A stretch of DNA of 64,000 bases from Oxyruncus cristatus (GCA_013399855.1 VXAY01001314.1:136752-200751); one strand, 5' to 3'. Shown: positions 24,861 through 38,950, counted from the stretch's first letter. The notes: generated by a model from the letters alone, not told the origin. Program-made: numbers and translations.

Positions 24861-25284
24861 AGCTTTTGTATTTTTAAATAACTACTTAATTACCATGCAG
24901 GAAACCAGAGCTTGCTGGCTCCACAATTCAGCTGAGTGCAGCAGGCAGAAGCTTCGCACTACTCCAGATTTGTGGAGGGGTAGAGCAAATGCTCTCACCA
25001 GCCCTTCCAGACAGGGAGAACAACTGGGTGGACTTCCCTTTGACATCAGAAATGCATGACACTGCTCCCAAGGAAAAAGAAACTGGAATGTCTCCAAGGC
25101 TGAGGTCGCCCCTCCAACCTTGGGAACCTGACACTATGAAACACCCTTAAAAACAGATTTCTACACATAAGCTTGGTGTGACAGTCTGTCTGCTTACTAA
25201 ACATGACATTATACAGCACCTTATGAAGAGGAGTGTACAAAATTGGATACTGTGTACATCTACCATACAGGCATGTTCTCAGTG

Positions 25285-25520
25285 AATGTCACACATCACA
25301 ACCACAGGTTGCAGCAGGTGAACTTCCAATTTGTCATCAGGAAAAACTCTTCACCGTGCAGGTAATAAAGAACTGGAACAGATTGGTGGTGAAATCTCCT
25401 CCCCTGGAGACATTCAAACTCATCTGGAGAAGACCCTGAGCAAACTGATCTAAGTTTGAAGTTAGTTCTGCTTTGAGCAGGTGGCTGGATTAGAGATCTC
25501 TATTTAAATTATTCTGTGAT
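25285..25520 (+). mobile_element. CR1 LINE 3'-end fragment, sense
   Basis: This is the familiar CR1 3' terminus on the plus strand. It shows a decayed AAAACTCTTCACC...AACTGGAACAGATTGG segment, then GTGGTGAAATCTCC, GGAGACATTCAAACTC, TTGAGCAGGTGGCTGGATTAGA, and finally ATTCTGTGATTC, which matches the terminal octamer-type repeat of bird CR1 elements. The length, about 235 bases, is typical of heavily 5'-truncated copies. The orientation is opposite to ERI3 transcription. Several small indels separate it from the family pattern. Confidence 0.88.
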
Positions 25521-28500
25521 TCATGCTGTAGTGGAGCCTGATTACACAGAGCGTGTCCTTTCTCTGTCTATATGGTCTCTTAATTAGTCTTTCATACAGA
25601 CACTAATTTAGTAATCGCCTAGTTCTCTGCATATTAGCTGCTTTAAGAGGGAGCATTCAGACTCCTGCAGCAGAACACTAATTACACAGTGAATAAGGGA
25701 ATATATTGGATGAAACATGCACCCACAACACATCATGTCTAAGCCCCCTCAAAACCAAAACACGCACTAAAACTTAGCTAAAATTAGACACGATTCTCCT
25801 CCTACCTCACAATTCCCATTGCAGAAGTATTTCTCCTCAGGAAACCTGAACATGCAAGACCTAGAGCAAGGTGCTGCTCTAGAACTGAGAAGACGTGTCC
25901 TGCCCCAGTCCTTTCTCAGAGCTGCTCTGTGACAGGCAGGAGGAAACCTTGCCTCTTCCATGCCTTGCCTGTCCAGACCATTTAGCGCATCAACTCTTCA
26001 GGACAAGGGTTCTCCGCTATGAGTCATAAACTGTTTAGTGCCTAATGGTAAAGCCTATAGACGCTTAACATAATACAATCATGTCACTTAAAGGCCATTA
26101 GTCTCAGTCTAAACAGCACTTTTCCAGTCACAGAGGGGATCTGCCAACCCAGGAAGGCAGCATAAGGGACGTGGGTGGTCAGTCAGGTCACTGGACTCGC
26201 AGACACCCGACGTGAAGCCCCCGGTGGGACAGAGCCCAGCCAAATGGCATGGGGAAAAACCATGGCAGCTCTAGCAATCGAAATTTTTATCTTTTGGGCT
26301 TTCTCGAACCACTTCAATCAGCTGAAAACCCCTGTCTGCAAGGTGAAAAACCTCTCCACCTCCAGCCACAGCTGTACCACTTGCAAGGGGAGGAGCCCCT
26401 CACCCACAGAGGGATTCTCCAGCCTTCTGCATCACCTCTCTTTCCACTCAACGAAGCAGATCATTTCTCTACAAGAAAAGATGCCATTCTGTCTTGTGAC
26501 GCTTTTTGACCCCCTCTTCTTTCCTGGCACCATCTCTGCACTCCTCTGGCACCACGTCATCCAGGTCTACTCTCTCAACTGACTTCTGTGATTGCTTCTT
26601 CTTCCCTCTCCCCACTGAAGGTAAGAGATAAATCCTGCAAGGAGCCAGTGGGACGGGGTAACCCACCTTCCTGTCCCCTCTGATGATACACAGCCCAAAA
26701 TTACACACACAACAGCTTCACGGGCTGTCAGCCCAGCCTCCACGCTGGCAGCAGTGAGGAGAGCGGCACGTTGTGTAACAGGGCCTGAGCACAGGTTTCT
26801 GAGCAGCTGCAAATTACACATGCACGGGGGAAAACAAGTTTGCCTTTTCCTTGTGGGGAAGAGACCGCTCCCCACCTCCAAGCGCAGCCTGCCATTAGTA
26901 TTTGCTTCGCTGGAGAGAAGAGGCGCCGAATCCTCCAGAGCAAAGGACAAGTGCAGCAATTAGGATGCAGGGGCTGCGGGAGCTGTTTAACAGCACGACC
27001 TGGAGGTCAGTGCCGCCGACTCCCAGCCCTGCATAAATATTGTATGAGTCCGGGAGAGGGGCTGTTACGGCCACCCTCAGCGCCAGCCCTCCCCCCTCCA
27101 TCGCCACTCTGCATCCAGCTAGATACACACCAGCAACATTATTTACAGATGTGACAGTCGGGGAAATCACTTCAGTAACTAAGGGAATGGGAATGAAGGC
27201 TGCGCAGTAGAGCAGGCTCCCATCTGCACCTTCTGCTTCCCCTTGCAGACCTGCCAGACAGCACGGCCCGTTCTCCAACCAGGAACAAGGAGGGGAGGGG
27301 AGGCTGTGAGCTCCCCTCTCAAGGCTTGCCCAGGGGTTTGATTATCAATGCTGCTGAAGGACACTTCAGCCAGCAGCTAGCTGCCTTACAGTTTTCTAAG
27401 GGTATCTCTGCTAGACTCTCCCTTTGGAGGGAGCTTTATATCAATATAACGAGAGGCTTTAGAGAGAGCTTCCCTCAGACTCTCTCTGTGTAGCCCTGCA
27501 GAAGGGTCTCCACTCCAACACAACCGCAGGGGCCTCACCCCTGCAGGAACTCCCCTAGCTGCTCTGTGTGGTACCAACCACCTCCTTCACACCATTCAGA
27601 CCTGTTCACTGCTTATTCTCTGAAGGATCATCTTCACCTGCAGCTCCAGTCACACTGCTGGCACCGTCTCTACAGTATCCTGGAACATCCTCACTCCTCT
27701 GCCCACTTTTCTTGCTGGACATGCCAGGTGACTGCACATTTGCTGTGATGCTCTCCACAAATACAAACCTACTCTTTCAGGTTCACCGAAACTGGAGGCT
27801 CCTGAGGAGAAGGACATGGGCTTTTCTCCAACTGTACCAGCAGCCCATGAATTCCTAGGGGCAAGCTGCTAATAAACATTACTACCCAGGGCAACACACA
27901 AGGGCTGCAGGATAGGAAACACAGTTTGGATGTGCTTCTGACCATGATACCTCTCCAGAAATTTTCCCACTGTTCTGTGGTTGGTTGCTGAACCCAGGGA
28001 AGGCAGACGCCCTGTCTTGCCATTAGCAGCTTTCCTAAACTCACTGTGCAATTAATGGGCTTAATTATTGATGGCAAAGGCAGGGAAGGGAGGAAAGGAA
28101 AAAAGAGCCAACGAGAAGGGAATGATGTGGGGGTGGCAGGCGCCAAAGGTCTCCGAAGATCTTCCCTCAGCCTAGAGCAGAGAAGGAGCCCCTATCCGCT
28201 CTGCCGCTCCCACGGCCCTGCTCTAATGCTCCCTGACATGCCTCTGAAGACAGCGAGCTGTTTGCAGTCACCACCGTGATTTGTTAGTAATTATTTTCAC
28301 GGTGTCACATTGCTGTCACTCTCTTAACAAAGAGACAGGCAGCCTGAGGCTGCCTGCAAGAAAGAACCAACTGAGAAAAGGAATTGTCAGGCACCCAGGG
28401 ATCCTCTTTGCTTCCTAGGTTTCACAACCAGAGTCCTTACCAGCTTCTGAAGCAACTTCTGAGGAGAAGTGGCAAGTCAGAATCATCCCCCATCCCGGCC

Positions 28501-31500
28501 ACAGGAAGAGGAATTAATTACTTAGCCCCTTCTCAATTTCACCTTACCTGTAAATCCAGTGCAAGACCCAGGTGCTTAGAGCTCCTTAAGCCAGAGATTT
28601 GCTTCAGGCCTGCAGCAAATGCAAAATAACTGTGGCAATTGATGACTTTTAGTGCTCTCCTTGCAAGACCCAATTTCTTTTCATGTGGTCTTGTCATTAG
28701 AGGACGATTCCCAAACACAGCAATCCTGATGACAAACCTGAGCCTACCTAAGCCTATCACTCTCACACATTAACCCTTCAGACTGCTCACATGTGCTCTT
28801 CCTATAACAGATTCATTAATTACAACACGCTGCTGTGCTCTGCACGGCAGTAACATTTCACTTGGCATTTCACAGAGCCAGGGGACCCCAGCAGCTTCAT
28901 CACACCTGAAATACATGGTCGCATGGCTTGCTGTTTTCTCATATGCAGCACAGTGACCTGACAAGAACCTCCCCTTGAACCACCTCCAATCCACCCCCTC
29001 ATGCATCCCACACCTTCTGTGCAATTGCAGCCATCCATCCTTCAGCTGACTTGTCAGTCCAAGGTAATCACGCCTTTCCCACGGCTCTTGCTTTGGCCCC
29101 CAAAGAATGGAGGCTATTTTGGCACTTGAAGTGTCACACAAAATAAGGATATAGAGATGAAAGACACCTGGCCAGACAACCTTTAAAACATTCTTGAGCT
29201 CTGTGCAGAAACCAACTGGACTTCCTCCAGAGTATTTCCAAGTCTGAACTACTCCCAGCAGAAGAGTTCTTCCCCTGCCTGCTTACTGACAGTGCACAAG
29301 GGTTGGTCCCTGTAGCCATGGGGACACCTGGGTATTAATTCATCCTCTTAGCACAGGGAGAGTTTGGAAATATTAAACCTCACAGTCTAAGCAAAACCTT
29401 GCTGCAATTAATTGCATGGAAGAGCACTGACTCAGAGGGCAGCTCCTTTTCAGGGGTCTTTTTAATAACCAAGAAATGGCACATACATGCTGTGAAGAAC
29501 TAGGATCACCATTGGGAAGCTAAATGGTCCATAAAATGGAAAGGTTCTCTTTAGAGCTGGGAACACAGTGAGCTGGACAACCTCCCACCAGGCTCCTCCA
29601 TTTGCTCAGTTTGCAGGGATAGACAGGATTCCAGGCAGGAATGAGGAACTGAACTCAGCTGGCACCCAGGCACCTCTGACACGCTGGCTGACAGTCAACA
29701 CCTAGAGCTGGTTCAACACCGAGATGGAAAAACCGAAGCAGGGAAATTAGAGATGACCAAGAGGCACCTACAGAGGAAAAACAAAGGGTGTCCCAGAGTG
29801 TTGGTGCTGGGCAGAGGGGAGGAGTAAACCCTACTCAGAGGGAGGCAAAGGTGGTGGGACCAAGATTTGTGGAAGTCCTGGGCAGTATGAGCTTCCCATA
29901 TACAACCCTGTCAGGACATCGTCCTGCTTCCTCAGTCTTCTTTCCACAGACTTCTCTATTCTGCTTTCTTCTTGTACCACCTCCACATCTCACATCATTG
30001 CTAACACCTGGTCCACAGTAAATCTCTGAGCACACGACACCGATCTTTGGGGTGCCAGGCTGCTGCGGGCAGCACAGAAAAAGGTGATTCCAACATGGAA
30101 TGGACTCAGCTCAAAATGTTAGTCTGCAGCTGTAGTGTCCTCCCAAGTCCTGCACACACCCAGACATCCACTCCTGAAGATACAGACAGTCGCTGGACAA
30201 GGCACGTGAGAATACGCTGGAGGGAAAATACCAGGGATGACCTCAAGATGGCCCAGTAGGTCTTTGCCAGCCAGGAGCTCCAGGAGGAAAGGGGCTGAAC
30301 CCATCCAGGAAAATGGCTCCCAACAGGAAATAAAGATGCAAACAAAATAAAACGCTTTGAAGAAAGCTATGGACTCACACAGTAGAGCAAGTGAAAGAGA
30401 AAGGATGCTGCTCCCAGGCTGGCAGTATTCTTCAAGCAGAGCTCTCCAGGCACAGAAGACATAAGTGCATCACTCCCAGTCAAGCCACTGGGAGGGCAGC
30501 ACTGATGGTAACAGACAACTGCTTTGCTTTGGCTGGGAAGAAAGAAGAGCAGGGATCTAAAGAGAGACAGCTGACATTTCAGCCCCGGTATGAAACACTA
30601 TGGCTGTCTAGCACTAGAAAAATTAAGCTGTTTTAAGAGAAAATGCAGACTTTGTGAAGCTAATCCTGTTTTTCACACGTGCCATGGAAAACAAAATTCA
30701 AATGGCAAACAACCCTCCAGTGGTTATCCTGTGCAGTCCCCAAACCAACCAGCTTTTTAGTTCCCCAGGGCACAGGATCACCACGATGCTGGATTGCTGT
30801 TAGAGGGCTCTCATACAGAGGCCAGGGCGTTTCTTCTACCAAGTATCCATTGATTCTGAAACTTTTTGCCTGAATTTGAACACTGGACACAGAATTCACC
30901 TTAGTCTTCCTGGTGCAGAGGGAATTACGGTTCCTTACTCTATGAGCAGATGACACTGAGACCAATGACTTGCATCCAGTTCAGTTTGACTGTTTTCAAA
31001 CACAGCTTAAGTTCCCCAGGGATGGAAAATCCACCTTTTCCACTCATTACTCCATCCTGAAGGTTCAGTGCTGGAAATAAAGCACTTGATGCAATGCCTC
31101 TCTCGTTCTCCCCTACACTCCAAATTTATTCCAGGTTTCTTCACCATCTTTCACGCTGTTTCCAACTTGTTTGGTCGTAATTCCCAGGCAGCAGAGTCCT
31201 GCTCCCCAGAGTGCACCGGGCATCACAGCTCAATAAATCTGTGGCCAGTACAGCCCTGACTGTGACGAATGCCTTTGCTATGACGTGCCAGACAAGTAGC
31301 AGACCCGAAGGTGATAGTCCATTGCAGGATGATTCCTATGCAAAGATTTCATGTCCCAAGCTTAACCCAAAGGCATTCCCAGAATGACACATCTCAGACA
31401 ATGTAACTTGCAACCAGTGATTTCAAACATGGACAAGAAAAGGGAAACCGGTATATAAGGACAACAAAAGCCAAGTCTGGTATATTCACTTTAAGTAAGA

Positions 31501-33269
31501 GCGTACAGAGGGGGAATCTTAAAGTCCAAAATTTATTTTGCACAAGTGATATCATTTCCTTTAAAAACAAAAAGCTGGACTGCGGGGTCGCAGAAGTGAA
31601 TGGGGTCAGTGCTACTCCCTGTAAGTGCTAGAGAAGAGCATGCTCACAAGGCTCCCTTGCTTAGCTCCAGCAAAGCACTTTAGGATGTAATTACATGAAC
31701 GACTCCATCAGCAAAGCTGACTCAAAAGGTTCCTGACCCTGGATACTCAGTCCCATCCCTGCACTGTAGTTCACACCACCCTCTTCCTTCAGCCAATGTA
31801 ACCATCTAAAGAAATACACCATTGGCTTGGTCAGCAAAACAATTCCCACTAAAAGCAACACCACCAATCTAATCCAAAGATCTTAGTTGGAAAGGAATAG
31901 TTTTATTAGTTTTCAATGCAGGTTACTATATTATCTTTCAGTTACCAGATCTTTCCTGTTACTCTCAAAGCCACCCTCTGAGGATATCTCCTGCCCTGCT
32001 GCCACCCAACCAGCCCATCCTACGCCTTCTCCTGCCTTTCCTCATAGATACCCAAGTGGTCCCACTCACTCCAGTTAAAGGCCATCTGCAACTTCTCTCC
32101 CAGCAGAGGCTACCAGCTCCCTTCTGGTCCTGTGATAAAGAACAGTATGCACAAGGGACACTAACACCGTCAATCCTTCTTCCTTCATGTCCTAAGGCTG
32201 ATCTCAAACCAAACGTCCAGGACAGAAGACTGGAAAGACTAACCCATTGCCACACTCAGAGCTGGTCTGAGAAGGCAAGCATCCTCCCAGCCTGTGTAAC
32301 TTGCAAGGAAAGAATTAAACAGTAAAATTAAGCAATGGTATAATTTACTGCTTAGAATTTACTAATATCCAACCTAGGAAGAGCACCAAGGGCTATAAAC
32401 ATTTCAAGACACTTCACTGTGTTTTATCACTATATTAGAGAGTACTTGCCTTTTAACACTTATTTAAGAAAATAAAAAACTTCTGAGCAGTAGCTTCCTG
32501 TGAAGACATAAATTAGCATGTTCTGACCAGCCACACTAAGTGCAGTACAAGGATCTTCATGTCAGAGTTATACAGACCAAAGCCTATATGTACTTTTAGC
32601 TATGCTTAGTGCATTTGCAGAATGATCCAAAACTGGGGAAAAGGATTAACTGATGCTCTTGACATTACAGTGCAGGTCCGAGTTTTGGCACATGAGGCTT
32701 CAGCTCTGCCTCTGCCTGCCTGCACAGCCACAGGCACATCACTTAACCTCAGTGTATCTCAGCTCTGTACCTATGAACACACGGTAAAAATGCCTCTTTG
32801 GTTGCCAAGCTTAATTCACATTGTGTTTAAGAGCCCACAAACTGGTTCCGTACACAGAGAGAGGCAACTCGACATTTCAGGGGAGACAGACCACACTAAA
32901 GAATTTACATTACACGGGCTCAACCCTGGCAGACACTAAGAACCCTCTTTTCCAATAAGACTGTCTCCTGTAGTCAGCGACTCCCTCGGCCCTTCGGAGG
33001 CACATTACCCTCACCACCCAATGCCACATCAACACCACGTGCTTAATGACTAGTGGCAGCTCCAACCTAGGTGCAGGATGAGGCCCAAGCACTAAAGCAG
33101 ACTACACCAGGTATCTGAATCCATCCCTGGAGCTGTTAAACTTGGAGGATAGCTCCTTGCAACAGGCTAAAGGAATCCTCTCGCTGAGCACACAGAGGCC
33201 CGAGGACCGTGTGCCTAACAAGGCTGTATCCCCACTCATATTTTAGCTTGGCAGGTCTGGTGCTCCTTT

Positions 33270-33560
33270 CATCTTTTGCTTCAGGTAGCTCTCTTTAATT
33301 AATAACATTTCTGAGTCGACACAGGGAACTTTCCACCCAGAATGAATGGCCCTCTCTCATTAGAACCACGACTTGTCATGATGTATTCAAGAGCAGGAGT
33401 GTGATTCATTCCCTTGTCTGGGAACGAGGGGTGTTGCTGGGGAGTGGGGGGAAGAAGAGTCTCTGTAATGAGTGACTGATATTTGCTGAAGTTGATATGC
33501 GACTCTGTCGGCTTGAACTGCCTTGTCAGGACAAGCCTTCAAGAAAGGTGATGTTCCTAC
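33270..33560. promoter_or_regulatory. Candidate conserved non-coding element
   Basis: It contains TCTTTAATTAATAAC, TCTCATTAGAACC, TGTAATGAGTGAC, GTTGATATGCGAC and TGTCGGCTTG in a low-repeat setting. The homeodomain-like cores and retained CpGs suggest constraint. This was judged by eye only. Confidence 0.25.
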
Positions 33561-36500
33561 TCAAGAGGTTTTCCTCATTAAAGAAATTGCATCTTAACAA
33601 GAGGGAAGGGGAGGGGTGGCAGGAGAGCTGCTGTCTCCCCGCCTCCAGCCTGGTTCACACACACCGAGCACTGAAAACAGGTTGATCCAAGCAAAGCCCA
33701 TAGAGGATCAACGTTCCATTTCGGAGCCATCTCACACAATGGGCTCTCTCCAGCAGTAACCAATCCCTCCAACAGGGACTCTCCTTCTGGTGGTCCACCA
33801 CACCCACAACAAAGCCTTTGGTAGCATGGCCAAGGACCTCAACTCATGCCAAACCTCCATAGGCCCTTCCCAGATGCTTGGTGTCCTGTTCTGAGCAGCC
33901 AGCTCCTTGTGACTAGTGCTCCCTGTTGTCTGAGGGAAGCCAAACAGCTCTGCGGTCTTCCAAGAAAGCTCCTTTGTTCAAGAGCAACCAAGTTTGTAGC
34001 CACACAGTGCCTCATTCCCTGATGATCCCTGAGCCAAGCAGAGGCTTCACTGATCCGTTAGCAGATGAGCTTCCACCTTGAATCCTGCAGACTCAGATAG
34101 TGTCAGACACCATTAGCAGAGAGCAATACCTTGACAGTCACTATTCCTCCAGTGCTTTTCTTTGACATACTCCTGGCATAGACAGGGTTATTTCCCCACC
34201 TTGTGCCCAGATCCACCACTGACAGCCTTGTAGATTCCTCCTATTTGTTCCAGCCACTTCCTTGCACCCAGTTTGCTCACCCCTGGCACCTACCAGTGGC
34301 ACCTACCTACTGGAAGCCCTCACAGTAGACAGGCCAATCCAGAAGACATGGTGCCTCAGTTTTTCAACAGCACATGCAGACAGGAGTCAAGCTAAATGCC
34401 CAGGTCATTGCTGGAACAAGGCTGCATGGTTTACCAGCCAAGCTAAGGACAACGGAGGACAGGAACTTCAAACCACTCAAGATACAGGTAAGAGGACTGC
34501 AGTTTGCTCTGCAGGCAGCTATGCAAGTAGCTGTCATTACTAAAGAAGCTGAGAAAAGAAAGAGCAGAGTTAGGAGTGGACCTGCCACAAGTGGTGGTTC
34601 CTTAAGCCAGGAGGCACTGCACTCACCTCATTGTCCTGAATTCCTCTGGAACCCAGTCAGGTTTCTACCACACAGTGCTTTCACCAACACACTCCTCCAA
34701 ATGTGGACAAGCAGCACCGCCTCCCCTCTTACTGCCCCAGTGCTTTCTGTGCCCAGCATGTGGCCTCAACACAGTAGCAAAGGGCACCAGCTACACCACA
34801 AGTCTTGTAGGGAAGTATGGGATGACTCCCTGGAATACCTCCTGGATGTTCCACATCTCTGAGGCTCTACCTCCCTGTCTGAGCAGCCTTGTTCCAGCTC
34901 TCTGCTTTCTCTCTTTAAAAAGAGATGCTCAGTTCTGCTTTGCTAAACCCTATTTGGCAATGTGTCTAAACACACGCAAACTTAATTAGTTCAGGAGGGA
35001 GACTCGGCATTTGCGGTGACGGATAAAAGTAACGGGAAATGAGACAAGTCAGAGCTGGCAGGGAGTCCTCACTCGAGCCTCATCCACCAGCACAGTGCTA
35101 ATCAGATGTGACGCTACACGCTGCAGCACCCAATCGGCGACGGAGCGGCGTGATGTGCTACTCACCAAGCAGCTGCAGCCACGCTCCTGCTACCCATGTG
35201 GTTGGAAACACGAAATGTATTTTCTGCTTTGCCCTGGAGATGCTTCAGGATTGAATTCTGAAGTTAATGGTTTAAAAAAATTTTTTAAAAGGAAGCGGGA
35301 GAAATGAACCACTCGCTACAACCTCATGGCCAGAAGTGGAGTCTTCTTTTCCAGCTGACTAGTGAGGGACAATCCATGCGAGAGACCACTGGAAATGGTG
35401 AACTGCGTATCACTGCTCCAGAACTGCATGTCCTGCTGAGCCAGCTCACCCCACAACCCCTACGGCTCACCAGAAATGGGGCTCATCTTTACCTCTATTT
35501 GCCCACTGTAGAGCTCTGAAGGAGAAAAAAAGCCACCCAACATATCCAGGTTGCTCACTTCATACAGACACCAAGTTAGGATGCCGCTACCTGGTAACCT
35601 TGTCAGCCCACTGTGAAAGCAATGGAAAGGTGGGCTTGAAGCAAAGATGGTTTCTTACAACCATCACCAGAAGTGGCAAACTGGGCTCTCAGAACAGCAA
35701 TACAGGAGTAAAGAACTGGAAATAGAATAGATGAGAAACAGAAGTTTAGCACAGCAGCTGTTTGTGCTGGTCTCTAATAGAAGTTTAAACACTATAAATA
35801 AAGAAAAATAAGCCTCATTCTTCATTTAAGCAGCCAACGCAGGAACCTGCAATATATACCAGCTCTGGACACAGCCTGAGCAGAGACCCAGACTTTGACT
35901 CAAAAGCTCACATACCACCCCCTGACTGGAGCACGGCCAGTTTCGCATGTCCGCTAGCTGAGCTTTGGTCCTCGCATCTCACGTCTCACTAATCACACCA
36001 AGAAAAGGCAAGGAGCTGCCGCTCTACAAAGACCACTCTGCAGGGAAGAACAGGGGCTGACTGCTCCTAGGCTGTGTGCAGTTTATTTAGGCTTCCAGCT
36101 TGGGGAAACCAATGTCACAGTGGAAACCAAGTCACACTACTAACGAGTTGTTGCTGTCAGTTTAGCATTGGATGTGTCAAGCCCATGCTTTACTGGTGTG
36201 ATAACAACAGTAGTCTTTATCCAGCACTGCGGGGAAAGGAAAAGCTGAAGCGAGATTATAGGAATCCAAGGGAATTCAGCACAATATGACACTGATCTGC
36301 AAACACTTTACAGATTAAAGTAACATAATTTTTAGACACTTAACTCTGTTCTTTTAATAAAATTTTTAGGTTGGTGGTCTAGCAATTTTCCTGACAAAAC
36401 ATGCACATACACCGACACTTGCAGATCCCAGTGCAGGTCCCCACCAGATACAGTCACTCAGCTGGTGAAGATGACCTTAACAATAAGAACACCAATGAAT

Positions 36501-36967
36501 CATGCCAGACCTGTTTTGTATTCTGTCCCAAAGACTACTCTGTGATTCACATCGAGTTACTGTGCCAAGATGACAGAGAGGAAGCCTTGCATGCGTCAGG
36601 TAAGGACCATCACTTGATCTGGGTGTAACAAAAAAAGCATTCCACGTATGCACTCATAAATATCCATCCCTTTGGAAAGTATATGGGATAAAAAGGAAAG
36701 CATCACACAACTCCAGTCTAAACCTTTCTCGGGGTTCTGAAAGGATTCATTCACTACAGGGAATAACCTAGGCAGTGATCTTGCACTATGCCCAGCACCC
36801 ATCTTCTTAAACAACTCTCCACTGACAGTTATGCACAGCAAACAACAATTTCCCTAAGAAACAATGACTAGGGATAGTTGCAGGCTTGCAAGGACAAAGA
36901 CAGAGGCGCTACAGGCAAGCACGGAGCAATAAAGCCCAGAAAAATCTCCCTCCCCTTCCATACTCAC

Positions 36968-37059
36968 ATCACTTTCAAATCCCAGTCTCCACAGGTCACA
37001 AAAATCGACTTGACGCTGGGATCTAAGAGGCCTTCCTTTGCCATCCACTCGTCAACCCT
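36968..37059 (-). CDS. ERI3: ERI3 coding exon e4: Exo II region
   Basis: This 92-base exon encodes 30 codons, from RVDEWMAKEGL to GDWDLKV, plus the first two bases (AT) of a Met codon completed by e5. It holds the Exo II region: in the CGDWDL stretch the Asp after Trp lines up with the third catalytic acidic residue of DEDDh exonucleases (the SWD Asp of ERI1). The acceptor is TTCCTTTCAG and the donor is a consensus GTGAGT. The only difference from human that I recall is Ser for Asn in the LLDP-VKSIF segment. Skipping this exon alone would shift the frame, because it starts in phase 0 and ends in phase 2. Confidence 0.95.
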
Positions 37060-38194
37060 CTGAAAGGAAGGCAAGAAAAGGGGATGAGTTTTGCGGAGAC
37101 AGGCCGAGCCACAACAGTTAAACTCAGATAAGCTGCTTGCAATCAAGAGAGAAGAAAATTGTGATCTTATCCAGCCTCTCCCTCTCTCTCTTCTCTCTTT
37201 GCTTGCCATCTCAACAACAGCACGTTTGGACCTTTGAAGATTTCTGATAGGAGACATCAGGCAACCAGAGCAGAGATGATCTTATCAGACACCGCAGCAG
37301 CTCTGCTCATGGAGGGATGGAAGTTGTGCAGCGTTAACAGGATGATACAACTGCGCTGTTACCTGGCATTTCTCCTCCACTTCTCCTCTCCCTGTACCAA
37401 AAGGGCTCCCAGTGAGCATAACTTGTGTCCCCTCCACTGAGGACCAATACACAAGTATCCTGAGATGGCATCCCTCCCCTGCAGCATTTTTCACATACTC
37501 TGATTCATACAGCTTCAAGGGGATATGGGAAAGGGGGAAAAACGGAAGGGCTGGGCACACACAGGCACTGTGTGGCAGTAACAAGCAAAGCCATATATCC
37601 CCTTCCTTTCCAGTCTGGATCCCTCTTTCCTCCTTACAGTTCCGAGGAGATTCTTGTTCAGGGTAGTGTGGATTTAAAGCGAATCCACTATACCTGATCA
37701 ACTTCCCATAGGAACAGGTGTTATGGATCCTCTTCAGAAATGGGTCACATTAATCTGGAGGATGCAATCCACCTCGGAAACTAAGCAGAAGGAACTAACC
37801 TAGACTAAAACCCCTGCATAGACACTTAGTCCAGCTAAAACTAGCAAATGACGTGCCTAAAATCTTGTGGTGGCAGGCAATCAGCTGCTATTATGCAGCC
37901 TCACTAGCAGCATTTCCAAAGCTTCAGCAAGAGAAATCCGTCCTCTTTTCCCTCACCTGACACCTCTCACTCCTGAATAAACCAGCGTGCCCCAGAAGCT
38001 GCCTGACCTGAATCTCATTTTAAGCTAGAAATGTGCTGCTGTAGGAACACCTTTTGGGTCCAAATAAAAAAAAAAAATTCTAAATAAGTGTTCCCACACT
38101 GTAAGAAGCTTCCATAGAAACAGAACAAACCATTTTCTGGAATACTCCAGTAGCGATCTACATTCACCCACCCAGGCAAAGAGGGCTCTCCCTC

Positions 38195-38515
38195 CTGGGG
38201 AAGCAGGCACAGGCATCCATACGCTTATGGACACGCACGGCTGCTACGTGCTCTCTGGAGAGCACAGGGAGAGCCGGGGGTTTGCATGGATGCAAGATGT
38301 CACCTTCGCAGAGCACCGTCTTCGGTCTCGTGTCATTGCCGCAGCCCTTCCTGGCAGGGGTCGATGCTTCTTCCTGTGACCGATTGTACAACAGCCCTCT
38401 GAGTAAAGCTCCCCCCGAAAGCGGCGTCCAGCCTCTCAGCCACACTTCTGCCTCCCTTGGGCTGACAGGATCTTCCAGCCAGCCTCGCACGAGGCTGCCC
38501 GAAGTTGGAGACAGC
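38195..38515. promoter_or_regulatory. Orphan CpG-rich segment within the e3-e4 intron
   Basis: I count roughly 18 CpG in about 300 bases at clearly raised GC, against a CpG-poor surround. This would give an observed/expected ratio near the CpG-island threshold. No exon, TATA box or known repeat overlaps it. It could be an intragenic promoter, an unmethylated enhancer or a decayed mobile element. Confidence 0.4.
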
Positions 38516-38574
38516 AGCAGTAACCCTTCTACACTCCCTGACATGAGCACCCATGAAGTGCTGTCTCCACGGAG

Positions 38575-38950
38575 GATTTTAATTTGATTTCCTCAGATAA
38601 GCAATTGTTGCAATTATTCTGATTAGGAACAATTAGGTAACACAGCAGTGGAAATCCTGACAGAGACAATGCTTCGAACACCAACCTGCAGCCCAAGTGG
38701 GCTCTGCTTGAGGAGGTTTCCTTCACTATCTGACTACCAACAAAAGCTATTGATGGAGAAATACTTCCAAGCTAATTAAGCTTTAAATGCTCTAGGAATT
38801 CAGCATTAAGCAGATGGTATTATTAGGGCTATCTCTGCATTCAAACATCCTCCAGATTAGATTTTAGAGGCATTTTCTTTCTATACTACATGTATTATTG
38901 AGCATTTAAATAGGTAAAAAAATTAATTTAATAAACTGCTGGGGAAGGGG
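38575..38950. promoter_or_regulatory. Candidate conserved non-coding element
   Basis: This AT-rich block lies directly beside the CpG-rich segment. It contains GCAATTGTTGCAATTATTC, GATTAGGAACAATTAGG, GCTAATTAAGC, CAGATTAG and ATTAATTTAATAAAC. SOX-like ACAAT and homeodomain-like TAATTA words are frequent. Confidence 0.28.

Larger units (their letters stand above)
17272..36967 (-). other. ERI3: ERI3 intron between e4 and e5 (19.7 kb)
   Basis: This complete intron begins (transcript sense) with GTGAGT at its high-coordinate end and finishes with TTACAG next to e5. It holds the 18.2/19.8 kb direct repeat pair, the GATA-motif cluster at 21.1-21.6 kb with an A19 run, a palindromic MITE-like copy at 24.77 kb, a sense-strand CR1 3' end at 25.3-25.5 kb and an enhancer-like block at 33.3-33.6 kb. 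The longest open frame in the window (237 codons, minus strand, 23311-24024) lies here but matches nothing I recognise. The remaining stretches (25.5-33.2 and 33.6-36.9 kb) show no feature I can support. Confidence 0.85.

Noticed and set aside
34374..34862. 162-codon open frame on the plus strand
   Set aside because: It has no domains or conserved-looking motifs and no regulatory context.
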